A stretch of 42,414 bases of DNA from Prevotella sp. (GTDB lineage Bacteria > Bacteroidota > Bacteroidia > Bacteroidales > Bacteroidaceae). Both the position numbers and the translations under genes were made by a program. Numbering within the stretch: the stretch's first letter is position 1; every line of letters begins with the position of its first letter. The stretch spans positions 1 to 42,414 of the forward strand of contig JAEEPZ010000021.1 in NCBI GenBank assembly GCA_016285055.1, read 5' to 3'. This document shows positions 31,701 to 39,136 of the stretch, in pieces. The notes under the pieces are model-generated. The model had not been told where the DNA came from and did not search any database. It saw only the letters and a list, made by a program, of their open reading frames with translations.

Positions 31701-32850
31701 GCCTGCCGTTGATGAGGAGGGCGCCGTCGTTGCGGATGCTCACCTCGCGGAAGCCCACCTTCGAGCTGCGGATGTCCTTGACGTGGCCCTCGGCGTCCTT
31801 CAGGGTGAGGACGAGGTCGTAGAGGCTGGGTGTCTCGGCCGACCAGAGGCGGGGAGCGGTGACGTCCATATCGAGGCTTGTTGTGACTGCGGCGCTTTCA
31901 GAGGCAGGAGCGACGGTGAAGCTTTTTGTGACAGAGGCGATGGTGGCGGGGCCGTCCTTGATGGCAGCCTCCAGCGTGAAGGTGCCCTCGTTGTTGGAGA
32001 GTGCGGAAGAAGCTATCTCTACCTTCACGTTGGCCTTGGCATTGGTGTAGGTGTTGTCGAGGTCGGTGGTGAAGAAATAGTCGCGTATCTGCGTCTTCGG
32101 CGCTGCCCAGATGAAGCAGTGGCGCTGGATGCCCGTCAGTCGCCAGTAGTCCTGACACTCAAGGAAGGAGCCGCTGGTGAAACGGTAGACCTGCAGGGCC
32201 ATCGTGTTGTCGCCCTCCACTATGTAAGGCGTGATGTTGAACTCAGCAGGCACGTAGGAGTCCTCGCTGTAGCCCACCCGCTGGCCGTTGACCCAGAGGT
32301 AGAAGCCGTGCCCCACGCCGTTGAAGCGCACATAGACATCGTGGTCAGCGAGGCAGTCGGCAGCGATGGTGAAGTGTCGGCGATAGGTGCCCACAGGGTT
32401 GGGCATGTTGCTGTTGTAGGTGAACCAACCCGGTCGCTCGGCCATCACGCTGTAGGTCTGCTCGTTGAACGAAAAGGGATAGGCCACGTTGCAGTAGAGC
32501 GGCTTGTCCCACGCCTTGCCGTGCTGCAAGCCCCATACCTGCCAGCTGCTGGGCACATCGATGTCGGTCCAGGCAGCATCGTTGTAGTCTGCGGCACATA
32601 CCGCCGCCGTAGCTTTCGACGGGGCGTTCACCCACTGGAACTTCCAGATGCCATCGAGCGACTGATAGAAGGGTGACAGCGTCCGGTCGTTCATGACGGC
32701 ATCGGCCTCGCTCTTCATAGGCAGCGCTGTGGTGTGTGCCTTCTCACGGTTGACATGACTGACGGAAGGATTGTCCCACTCTTTTCCTGTCTGCGCATTT
32801 GCAGTCGTCAGGCAGGCCATTAGAGCAAGGTTAACAAAAGATGTTTTCAT
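28798..32850 (-). CDS. Large GH2 beta-galactosidase with C-terminal carbohydrate-binding domains
   Basis: 1350 aa from the ATG at 32850 (KTSFVNLALMACLTTANAQ signal peptide); a longer frame to 32991 overlaps the GH8 gene and is rejected. LacZ-like order: DGIWKFQW, VPSSWQVWG, GTYRRHF, NGVGHGFYLWVNG, GVNRHDFSPVNGR, RTSHYPNDP. The acid/base is E494 in IWSFGNESGGG and the nucleophile E555 in QCENSHSMGNAMG, then GEFIWDFKDQG and a small-chain domain. Residues about 1052-1080 are heptad-repeat linker (SSLTSQPSSLNSHLSSL). A chitobiase-C-like domain (TIYYSIDGGEYQQY), an F5/8-type domain (NNSTFWHTQW, YDIYLSQDGKTWG) and a Bacteroidetes-type sorting-like end (VYNLQGRRM..GIYIFRGRKV) follow. It probably acts at the cell surface on galactosides, 7 bp downstream of the GH8 gene. 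Confidence 0.92.
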   Translation of the reverse strand: MKTSFVNLALMACLTTANAQTGKEWDNPSVSHVNREKAHTTALPMKSEADAVMNDRTLSPFYQSLDGIWKFQWVNAPSKATAAVCAADYNDAAWTDIDVPSSWQVWGLQHGKAWDKPLYCNVAYPFSFNEQTYSVMAERPGWFTYNSNMPNPVGTYRRHFTIAADCLADHDVYVRFNGVGHGFYLWVNGQRVGYSEDSYVPAEFNITPYIVEGDNTMALQVYRFTSGSFLECQDYWRLTGIQRHCFIWAAPKTQIRDYFFTTDLDNTYTNAKANVKVEIASSALSNNEGTFTLEAAIKDGPATIASVTKSFTVAPASESAAVTTSLDMDVTAPRLWSAETPSLYDLVLTLKDAEGHVKDIRSSKVGFREVSIRNDGALLINGRRMVFHGVNRHDFSPVNGRAITDEEIEEDIKTMKRLNINAVRTSHYPNDPIFYDLCDKYGLYVLAEADVECHAHQKLSSLELFRPAMVERSENHVLTMRNHPCIFIWSFGNESGGGENFRYVQQAIKALDKTRLTHYEGGSQYADVSSSMYGSYDYINMIGSTQKNRPHIQCENSHSMGNAMGNQRDMFDLYEKYPCLTGEFIWDFKDQGLLTKNSAGKEYWAYGGDFNDNPNDGNFCINGLVRPDWSLTAKSYNTKKVYQPLEFKTVSAAQGRFRIKNKMAFLPSSAYDVKYELKDEEGNVIASGIIDKEVAAADSAVVTIDLSAVKQLSADQEAFIQFTATQKGDTPWAEAGYVVAEEKLNVQTAQKPMYDLSRLDSAEELTVEEGSASIVVQNSTFKAVFSKAKGTLNNYTYDGTSMVSQPLQLNVFRLPTDNDGRQSGTWDNMGLRKLTVKGTGAEVQPAEDKKTVSVALTSTYTGQNGTAFDVLLDFIVCADGTLMVNSFIRPASTGAIIPKMGFRLEMPAAMEQLAWFGRGPWDSYRDRKEACLPAIYSSTVTEQREDYILPQEHGTKQDVRWMALSNSEGKGLLFVAPDQMAASAVHFRPEDNYTNKGSRMKHTYQFKSCTNTVVSLDAATRGLGNASCGPDVLEKYELHAQNTVFRFFIMPISSQPSSLTSQPSSLNSHLSSLISQLSTKARVDMPVCQPVSCERQNNGRIKMSTATKNATIYYSIDGGEYQQYTTPISHNGACNIRTYCTADAMLASPVMTFTFSLFINKSTWKVVSADSYQGGNEARLAIDGNNSTFWHTQWSPTEPPCPHTLIVDMGTAYNVTAFTYLTRQDGNENGMVKDYDIYLSQDGKTWGTPVATGEFKKTTSLQQAKLKTPKVGRYWKFVAKSEVNGRAWTSAAEIGIQAEETDTGILPISPASSTQDHDSVYNLQGRRMTGEPSSWPQGIYIFRGRKVLMR
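29613..29697 (-). repeat. Heptanucleotide array, in frame within the large GH2 gene
   Basis: On the coding (minus) strand: CTCAACC, CTCATCT, CTCACCT and CTCAACT units, about 12 copies. It codes the linker between the LacZ-like part and the appended binding domains. Confidence 0.93.
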
Positions 32851-32857
32851 AGTATGA

Positions 32858-34204
32858 TTATTTTGGTGTGATGACTCGGTAGTTGCCGCTGAGGTGCATG
32901 AAGGCGAAGAGGCGTAGCAGACCGTCGTAGTAGGCATCGAAGTAGCCGTCGTCGAAAGGTACGTGCTTGGCGTTCCAAAGGGCATCGACAAACTCCTTGC
33001 TCTTGTCGTGTGAGCACATCACGGAAGCGGCGGCTACAGTAGCCACGAGGCCAATGCTGTGGCGCAGCTTGCGGAAGCCTCCAGCCTGAAGTATTTCGTC
33101 GCCCTCAGGCAGAGAGCCGTCCACGCGGTACTGGTCGACAAACTTGTCAACGCCCTGCGAATAGAAGAAGTTCTGGATGGTCTCGCCATAGCGCTGCTGC
33201 CATTCGCGGTCGGCACAGCTCCATTCGTAGTCGAGGGCGATGTTCATGGGCACCCGCCACGAGTCATAGCGGAAGTTGTTGTTGCCCATGCGTCGCGGTG
33301 CTCCCTGCGGGCGCTGCTGCATACCTGGGAAGCGCGGCATCTGCATCTCGCTGCCGTCATACTGGCAGTTGTCGGCATTCAGGCCCGTCTGCTCGTTGAT
33401 GGCCTTGTGCAGGAACTCACGGCTCTTGTCGGCACACTCCTGCCAAAGGGCGCTGCGGCCGTCGTCGGCATACTTCGCCCAGACCTCATAGAAAGCGGGA
33501 AGGTGATAGCTGGGGTCGGTGAAGCGCTGGCCGAAGCCGTCGGGCGTGAAGGTGATGAGTTTTGTCTCAGGGTCAATGAGATACATTTTCTGCGGGCCTG
33601 TCTGCTGCGGGCCGAAGCCTCCGAAACCGGGACGGGGTTCGGGAGTGTATTCCTTGGGCTGGATGCAGTCGAGGATATACTGTGCCTCAGCTTTGTAGTT
33701 GATGCCGGTGTCGTTTCCCCAGCGGTTGGAGGCGAAGAGCAGCGACGTGACGTAATAGAGCTCTCCGTCGCTGGCGGCACCCTCCGCGTTGCGCGTGCCG
33801 TCGGTCTTGCAGCTCCATGCGAAGTAGCCTTTGCGCGGCCCGTCCTGATGCTGCATGTATTTCTTGCTCCAGCGCCACAGACGGTCGAAGATGTCTTTCT
33901 CGCCCATCTGCACGGCTATCATCATGCCGTAGGACATGCCCTCGGTGCGGGCGTCATGGTTCTTGATGTCAGAGACATAGCCCAGCGTGTCGCCCACTTC
34001 GAAGTAGACCTTGTTGGGGCCGCGAAACACATCGTTGAAAACTTCTTTCAGCTTGGCGTCCACATCGGCGGGTTTGTAGCCCATGTCCACAAAGACGTTA
34101 CGGTACTTGCCGGTCTCAAAGCCGCCTTTCTTCCAAGGTGTGAGCGCTAATGCGCTGATGGCAGTCAGCATCATGAGGGATGCCAGAATCAAGGTTTTTC
34201 TCAT
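32858..34204 (-). CDS. GH8-family glycosidase, exo-oligoxylanase-like
   Basis: 448 aa from the ATG at 34204 (RKTLILASLMMLTAISALAL signal peptide). GH8 (alpha/alpha)6-barrel signatures: NVFVDMGY, ARTEGMSYGMMIAVQM with the general-acid Glu, YFAWSCKTDG, AASDGELYYVTSLLFAS with a conserved Asp, FTDPSYHLPAFYEVWA, FRYDSWRVPMNIALDYEW, and VDALWNAKHVPFDDGYFDAYYDGLLRL (quoted in pieces: FDDGYFDAYYDGLL). The relatives I recognise are reducing-end xylose-releasing exo-oligoxylanases; endoglucanase is the alternative. A Gly/Gln/Pro-rich loop (RPGFGGFGPQQ) is unusual. A nonanucleotide array upstream is open and in frame, and could add 35 residues if translation began at 34309. It is translated with the GH2 gene 7 bp downstream. 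Confidence 0.9.
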   Translation of the reverse strand: MRKTLILASLMMLTAISALALTPWKKGGFETGKYRNVFVDMGYKPADVDAKLKEVFNDVFRGPNKVYFEVGDTLGYVSDIKNHDARTEGMSYGMMIAVQMGEKDIFDRLWRWSKKYMQHQDGPRKGYFAWSCKTDGTRNAEGAASDGELYYVTSLLFASNRWGNDTGINYKAEAQYILDCIQPKEYTPEPRPGFGGFGPQQTGPQKMYLIDPETKLITFTPDGFGQRFTDPSYHLPAFYEVWAKYADDGRSALWQECADKSREFLHKAINEQTGLNADNCQYDGSEMQMPRFPGMQQRPQGAPRRMGNNNFRYDSWRVPMNIALDYEWSCADREWQQRYGETIQNFFYSQGVDKFVDQYRVDGSLPEGDEILQAGGFRKLRHSIGLVATVAAASVMCSHDKSKEFVDALWNAKHVPFDDGYFDAYYDGLLRLFAFMHLSGNYRVITPK

Positions 34205-34228
34205 GTTGGTGTTATTTTTTAGGTTTTT

Positions 34229-34311
34229 GGGTCTTATGGGACTTATAGGACCTATGGGTCTTATAGGACTTATAGGACCTTTAGGACTCATAGGACCTAT
34301 AGGCCCCATGC
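34229..34311 (-). repeat. Nonanucleotide tandem array, DUF4835-GH8 junction
   Basis: On the coding strand, about nine 9-nt units (AGTCCTATA, GGTCCTATA, AGACCCATA). There is no stop in the frame of the downstream gene and an ATG at 34309. The same unit makes the aguA-aguB junction in the same orientation relative to transcription. Confidence 0.93.
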
Positions 34312-34312
34312 C

Positions 34313-35212
34313 CTACTGCTTGATTTTCTCCCAGGATGAGTTTTGGGAGGCATTGATGTTGAAGAGCAGGTCGTAGACCTCTTCCTTCTCCTTCGGCGTT
34401 CCTTTGCCTTTGTAGATGTTGGCCAGCTCGTCCTTCTTGTAGTCAGTCCATATTTGCGGCAGCGAACTCAGGGGACGGTCTTCATGGGCTTTCTTCAGGT
34501 TTTGCAGCGCTGTGGTGACGTTGGTGCGCCCACGCTCCACGTTGTTGGCCATCTCGTCTAAGCCCTGACGGTAGTAGTCGTACTGCAACTGGCGGAAGGA
34601 AGTCATCGACTCGTTCAGGTAGTCGTTGATGATGGCAAAACGGTTGCGCGAGTCATCGAAAGCCTTCCATCCGGTGAAGGACAGGTTCTGCGCGTTGTTC
34701 ACCAGGTTCATGCAGCGTTGCAACACGTCGGTGCCGCCCATAGGAGCAAAGCTGTCGAGGTCCATGCCGATGATGAGAAGGGCATAATAGGCGCAGAGGG
34801 CTACCAGCTGGTTGTCAATCACCTCTTCGTTGAAGTTCAGCTGGTCGTACTGCACGAACTCGAAGTCAAAGTTCTTGTCGTTGTTGCTGTAGACGACGGT
34901 GGTGTAGGCAGCATTATACACCGGTCGGCTGGCCTGTATCAAAGCCGAACAGGTGAAGCGGTTTTCCGACACGTCGTATTTCGACACGGTGATATTCATC
35001 GAGCACTGTATGCGCTCGTTCTCCTGAAACTGCATCGGCGTCCACTGCTGCTCGTTGAAGAACTGCTCCAAGGTCTGCTGCAGGTTCTCGAACACGGACT
35101 TGTCGGTGCCCTGTACCTGCGAGCTGTTGATGTTCACCCTCATCTGCAGCTCCTGCGCCACAGCCGTGACCGCCATCAACAAAGTACATAAGAAACACAA
35201 ATGCTTTTTCAT
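34313..35212 (-). CDS. DUF4835 protein, PorD-like (type IX secretion associated)
   Basis: 299 aa. Signal peptide (KKHLCFLCTLLMAVTAVAQ), then LQMRVNINSSQVQGTDKSVF, FNEQQWTPMQF, ERIQCSMNITVSKYD, FQASRPVYN-type core (ALIQASRPVYNAAYTT) and ALCAYYALLIIGMDLDSFAP. These match the DUF4835 family, linked to the type IX secretion system as PorD; I recall that link from annotation and cannot check it. It is exported, probably periplasmic. It starts 9 bp after the apgM-like stop, so it belongs to the thrA transcript. Confidence 0.82.
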   Translation of the reverse strand: MKKHLCFLCTLLMAVTAVAQELQMRVNINSSQVQGTDKSVFENLQQTLEQFFNEQQWTPMQFQENERIQCSMNITVSKYDVSENRFTCSALIQASRPVYNAAYTTVVYSNNDKNFDFEFVQYDQLNFNEEVIDNQLVALCAYYALLIIGMDLDSFAPMGGTDVLQRCMNLVNNAQNLSFTGWKAFDDSRNRFAIINDYLNESMTSFRQLQYDYYRQGLDEMANNVERGRTNVTTALQNLKKAHEDRPLSSLPQIWTDYKKDELANIYKGKGTPKEKEEVYDLLFNINASQNSSWEKIKQ

Positions 35213-35221
35213 ATTTCAACC

Positions 35222-36559
35222 TTAATACTTCATAAAAGACTGCATGAACTGCTCAAGACGCAGCATCCCATAGGCACCGCTGACGCAGCTCACCTCGTCG
35301 TAGCTCTGCACGTCGTCAGGCTCTATGCCCTTATGATAGATGAGGAACGGCACCGGCTCGTTGACATGAATGCGCAGCTCGACAGGCGTGGGATGGTCGG
35401 GCAGCACGGCGATGCAGACAGGCTCTGCCATCTGCTCCGTAGCTTCGTAAATGGGCTTGATGAGTCGCTGGTCCAGGTAGTTGATAGCCTTCAACTTCAG
35501 TTCGAGGTCGCCATCATGGCCGGCCTCATCGGTAGCCTCGACGTGTACAAAGACGAAATCGTCATGTTGCAAGGCTTCGATGGCTGCCTGGGCCTTTCCT
35601 TCGTAATTGGTGTCGGCAAGGCCTGTGGCACCAGGCACCTTGACGATTTTCAGTCCGGCATAGCGGCCAATGCCCTGAATGAGGTCGACGGCCGAGATGA
35701 CAGTCCCGCTTTTTATTTGCGGATACTGGTCCATGAGCGTCTGCATCGACGGGCGGTAGCCGCCACTCCACGGCCAGATGCTGTTGGCCTGACGCTCGCC
35801 CTTCGCGGCCTTGGCCTGATTGTAGGGATGCTGGGGCAGCAGTTCCTGAGAGCGGAGAATGAGTTCGTTCATCAGGCTTGCGGTCTGCTCGGGTGAGAGA
35901 GCCCCCCCTACGGCCCCCGAGGGGGCTTCATTTGACTTGAGTGTGGGCTTGCCAGCAAGAGTGTCCCCCTCGGGGGACGACAGGGGGGCTTTCTCGGGGG
36001 ACGAAAGGGGGGCCACCATTAGGGGGCGCCAAGGCTCGTTGGGATGGTCATGCGGCGGAGCGCACTCGATGTGCTTGTTGCCGCCCTTGATGACCAGCAG
36101 GTGACGGTACTGGATGCCGCAGATGAATTTCACGCGCTCACAGCCCTCGCGCTCGTTGATGGGCTTTGCAAGATGCTCGTTCAAGTAGTCGATGAGCTGG
36201 CGGGCATCCTCAGTCTGCAGGTTGCCGCCGTTGTGAGTGATGATTTTTCCGTCTTCAAGCGTGATGATATTGCAGCGGATGGCGAAGTCGTCGGGCTGCA
36301 TGTCATAGCCGATGCTGGCAGCCTCCAGTGGGCCACGACCTTCATACACTTTGTTGAGGTCGTAGCCCAGGATGGCCGTGTTTGCCACCTCGCTGCCCGG
36401 AGGAAATCCTTCCGGCACGGTGATGAGCCGCCCTGTCCTTCCGTTCTTAGCCAGCCAATCCATCATGGGTTTGTCAGCCGCCTGCAGCAGCGTCTTTCCT
36501 CCCAGCCGCGCTACGGGGTGGTCGGCCATGCCGTCACCAAGGATAATAATGTGCTTCAT
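35222..36559 (-). CDS. apgM: ApgM-family protein: cofactor-independent phosphoglycerate mutase or homoserine kinase
   Basis: 445 aa of the alkaline-phosphatase superfamily, archaeal-type phosphoglycerate mutase branch: HIIILGDGMADHP (metal Asp), PPGSEVANTAILGYDL (nucleophile Ser), GGNKHIECAPPHDHPNEPW, IWPWSGGYRP, VEATDEAGHDGD and VLPDHPTPVELRIH (metal ligands). Residues about 183-220 (SSPEKAPLSSPEGDT...NEAPSGAVGGA) are a palindromic-element insertion beside the variable region. The gene begins immediately after the thrA stop codon, with no base between TAA and ATG. Because Bacteroidales often lack a classical ThrB, and apgM-like genes recur beside thrA, homoserine kinase is a serious alternative role. 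Confidence 0.88.
   Translation of the reverse strand: MKHIIILGDGMADHPVARLGGKTLLQAADKPMMDWLAKNGRTGRLITVPEGFPPGSEVANTAILGYDLNKVYEGRGPLEAASIGYDMQPDDFAIRCNIITLEDGKIITHNGGNLQTEDARQLIDYLNEHLAKPINEREGCERVKFICGIQYRHLLVIKGGNKHIECAPPHDHPNEPWRPLMVAPLSSPEKAPLSSPEGDTLAGKPTLKSNEAPSGAVGGALSPEQTASLMNELILRSQELLPQHPYNQAKAAKGERQANSIWPWSGGYRPSMQTLMDQYPQIKSGTVISAVDLIQGIGRYAGLKIVKVPGATGLADTNYEGKAQAAIEALQHDDFVFVHVEATDEAGHDGDLELKLKAINYLDQRLIKPIYEATEQMAEPVCIAVLPDHPTPVELRIHVNEPVPFLIYHKGIEPDDVQSYDEVSCVSGAYGMLRLEQFMQSFMKY
35900..36014 (-). repeat. Palindromic coding element, copy in the apgM-like gene
   Basis: A complete element (35900-35990) with both hairpins and the inverted AGCCCCCC/GGGGGGCT ends, plus a second partial left end in tandem (35991-36014). 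It codes PLSSPEKAPLSSPEGDT and NEAPSGAVGGA on the minus strand. Confidence 0.93.
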
Positions 36560-39040
36560 TTAAATGTTAGCGATAGACATAATGTTGGCGAAGACACCTG
36601 CTGCTGTGACGGCGGCTCCTGCACCGTAGCCCTGTATGAGCATGGGGTATTCGCGGTAGCGCTCGGTGGTGAGCAGCACGATGTTGTTGGAGCCTTCCAA
36701 CGGGTAGAACGGGTGCGTGGAAGGCACTTCTTTCAGGGCGACGCTGGTCTTGACCGTCGACTGGTGGTCGCCTCCGGCTTCCATTGTGGCGACGAAGCGC
36801 CAACGCTTGCCCTCAGCCTCCAGCACCTTGCGGCGGGCCTCGAAGTCGGCATCAAGCTCAGGCAGACGGCGCCAGAAGTCATCGAGCGAGCCTTCGAAGA
36901 AATCGTTGGGCACGAAGAGGTGCTTCTCCACATCGTCCTGCTCCACCTTGTAGCCGGCCTCGCGGGTGAGGATGACGAGCTTGCGGATGACGTCGGTGCC
37001 GCTGAGGTCGATGCGCGGGTCGGGCTCGCTGTAGCGCTGCTCCTTGGCACGGCGCACGGTCTCGCTGAAGGGCACATCGGCGGATATCTCGTTGAAGATA
37101 AAGTTGAGCGTTCCAGAGAGTATTGCCTCTATTTTCAGTATCTTATCGCCTGAGTTGCATAGGTCGTTGATGGTGCCGATGATGGGCAGGCCGGCGCCCA
37201 CATTGGTCTCGTAGCGGTAATAGACACCGCGGTCGCGAGCCGTCTGGCGCAGCTTCACATAGCTGTCGTAGTCGCTGGAGGCAGCTATCTTGTTGGCAGC
37301 CACCACGCTGATGTTGTGCTCGAGGAAGGTCTGGTAGAGGGTGGCAATCTGACGGCTGGCGGTGCAGTCGACGAAGACGCTGTTGAAGATGTTCATCTTC
37401 ACTATCTCGTCGCGCATGTGCTCCGTATTGGCAGGATAGCCGGCACGCAGGATTTTCTCGTAGTTGTTCAGGTCGATGCCCTCGCGGTCGAGCACGAAGT
37501 TATCGACATCGGAAATGCCCACCACATTCAGCTTCAGGCGCTTCTTCTGCATGAGTATCTGCTGCTGTGTGCGGATCTGCTCCAGCAACATGCCGCCGAC
37601 GGTGCCAATGCCGCAGATGAAGAGGTTGAGCACCTTGTATTCGGAGAGGAAGAAGCTGTCGTGCAGCACGTTCAGCGATTTGCGCAGGAAGCGTCCCTCG
37701 ACGACAAACGAGATGTTGGTCTCTGATGCGCCCTGTGCACAGGCTATGACGCTGATACCGCTACGTCCGAGTGTGCCGAAGAGCTTACCGGCAATGCCCG
37801 GCGTGTGCTTCATGTTCTCGCCCACGATGGCGATGGTGGCCAGACCGCTCTCGGCCTGCATGGGGAACATGGCGCCCGTCTCTATCTCCTTGGCAAACTC
37901 CTCGTTGAGCACCTCTACGGCAGCATCGGCATCCTCGTCGCGCACGCCGATGGATGTGCTGTTCTCTGACGATGCCTGCGACACCATGAAGACGGAGATG
38001 CCGCGGTCGGCCAAGGTGGTGAAGATGCGGCGGTTCACACCGATGACACCCACCATTGAAAGACCCGTCACGGTGATGAGCGTGGTGCCCTTGATGCTGC
38101 TGATGCCTTTGATGGGCTTTAGGTCGTCGTCTATCTTGTCCTTGATGAGTGTGCCCGGATGCTCAGGGTTGAAGGTGTTCTTCACCCGGATGGGAATATG
38201 CTTGATGCAGACGGGGTAGATGGTGGGAGGATAGACCACCTTCGCGCCGAAGTTGCACAGCTCCATCGCCTCGACATAGCTCAGCTCATTGATGGTGTAG
38301 GCCGACTGGATAACCTTCGGGTCGGCAGTCATGAATCCGTCGACGTCGGTCCATATCTCCAGCACATCGGCATCGAGAGCAGCGGCGATGATGGCAGCGG
38401 TATAGTCTGAGCCACCACGTCCCAGGTTCGTCGTCTCGTGACTGTCGCGGTCGCGGGCAATGAAGCCGGGCACCACAGGAATAGCCCTCCCTACTGCCCC
38501 CGAGGGGACTTCATTTGACTTCCACACTTCGCGCACCAGCTTGGTAGTCAGCTCGGCATCGAGGACATGCTTGCCGTTCTTCTTCTCTGTACGGATGAAG
38601 TCGCGGCTGTTCATGCGCATACCACCGTCTATCAGTCCGGCTACGATGTTTGACGACAGGCGCTCACCGTAGCTCACAATGGCATCCTCGGTCTTCTTCG
38701 ACAGGTCGTGGATGAGGAACACGCCGGTGCAGATGCTCTGCAACTGGTCGAAGAGGGCATCCACCTTCCACAAAACGGCAGCGCGACGCGACTCGTCGGT
38801 GATGATGGCATCTATCATTTGGTGATGGCGGTAGACGATGGCTTCATAGTCGTTGCGCCACTCTTCACTACCTTGCTGTGCTACGTGAGCCATAGCGATG
38901 AGTTTGTCGGTGATGCCGTCTAGGGCGCTCACTACAACCACGACAGGCCCCCGCTCGGCTTCTGCCTCAACAATTTTCTTCAAGCTCAGGATGCTTGGTA
39001 CGGAACCTACGGACGTTCCGCCGAATTTCATTACTTTCAT
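36560..39040 (-). CDS. thrA: Bifunctional aspartokinase / homoserine dehydrogenase
   Basis: 826 aa from the ATG at 39040; an upstream in-frame codon at 39076 lies inside the -7 box and is rejected. The N-terminal aspartokinase starts with KVMKFGGTSVGS, followed by DFIRTEKKNGKHVLD, GRGGSDYTAAI, and two ACT domains (GLSMVGVIGVNRRIF, IAIVGENMKHTPG). Homoserine dehydrogenase begins at about residue 475: FICGIGTVGGMLLEQI (NAD(P)-binding), VDCTASRQIATLYQ, VAANKIAASSDYDSY, YRYETNVGAGLPIIGT and LSGTLNFIFNE. It makes aspartyl phosphate and homoserine for Thr/Met synthesis. Residues 174-186 (KSNEVPSGAVGRA) are a 13-codon half copy of the palindromic element. It heads the minus-strand run with apgM and DUF4835. 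Confidence 0.95.
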   Translation of the reverse strand: MKVMKFGGTSVGSVPSILSLKKIVEAEAERGPVVVVVSALDGITDKLIAMAHVAQQGSEEWRNDYEAIVYRHHQMIDAIITDESRRAAVLWKVDALFDQLQSICTGVFLIHDLSKKTEDAIVSYGERLSSNIVAGLIDGGMRMNSRDFIRTEKKNGKHVLDAELTTKLVREVWKSNEVPSGAVGRAIPVVPGFIARDRDSHETTNLGRGGSDYTAAIIAAALDADVLEIWTDVDGFMTADPKVIQSAYTINELSYVEAMELCNFGAKVVYPPTIYPVCIKHIPIRVKNTFNPEHPGTLIKDKIDDDLKPIKGISSIKGTTLITVTGLSMVGVIGVNRRIFTTLADRGISVFMVSQASSENSTSIGVRDEDADAAVEVLNEEFAKEIETGAMFPMQAESGLATIAIVGENMKHTPGIAGKLFGTLGRSGISVIACAQGASETNISFVVEGRFLRKSLNVLHDSFFLSEYKVLNLFICGIGTVGGMLLEQIRTQQQILMQKKRLKLNVVGISDVDNFVLDREGIDLNNYEKILRAGYPANTEHMRDEIVKMNIFNSVFVDCTASRQIATLYQTFLEHNISVVAANKIAASSDYDSYVKLRQTARDRGVYYRYETNVGAGLPIIGTINDLCNSGDKILKIEAILSGTLNFIFNEISADVPFSETVRRAKEQRYSEPDPRIDLSGTDVIRKLVILTREAGYKVEQDDVEKHLFVPNDFFEGSLDDFWRRLPELDADFEARRKVLEAEGKRWRFVATMEAGGDHQSTVKTSVALKEVPSTHPFYPLEGSNNIVLLTTERYREYPMLIQGYGAGAAVTAAGVFANIMSIANI
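38483..38521 (-). repeat. Palindromic coding element, half copy in thrA
   Basis: Exactly 39 bp (13 codons): on the coding strand AAGTCAAATGAAG, hairpin CCCCTCGGGG, CAGTAGGGAGGGCT. This is the right half of the element, adding KSNEVPSGAVGRA to the aspartokinase domain. Confidence 0.88.
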
Positions 39041-39073
39041 TCTAAATATGTCGGTTTTGTTGTATTCAGGCTG

Positions 39074-39081
39074 CAAAATTA
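39074..39081 (-). promoter_or_regulatory. -7 box of the thrA transcript
   Basis: TAATTTTG on the minus strand, about 34 bp upstream of the thrA ATG. It lies back to back with the aguA promoter. Confidence 0.55.
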
Positions 39082-39123
39082 GCTAAATTATTTGTATTTT
39101 TCGCGTTTTGTTAAAAAAAATCG

Positions 39124-39131
39124 TACCTTTG
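39124..39131 (+). promoter_or_regulatory. -7 box of aguA, five bases before the ATG
   Basis: TACCTTTG ends five bases before the aguA ATG at 39137. With the usual distance from this box to the transcript start, the mRNA would begin at or within a few bases of the start codon. Confidence 0.6.
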
Positions 39132-39136
39132 CAACC

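Noticed and set aside
31297..32676. A 459-codon open frame opposite the large GH2 gene
   Set aside because: Antisense shadow of an evident LacZ-like coding region with both catalytic Glu residues.
32851..32991. Extended N-terminus of the large GH2 protein
   Set aside because: It would overlap the GH8 coding end; the ATG at 32850 begins a standard signal peptide.
36044..37153. A 369-codon open frame opposite apgM/thrA
   Set aside because: It spans the junction of two conserved minus-strand genes and shows no domain.
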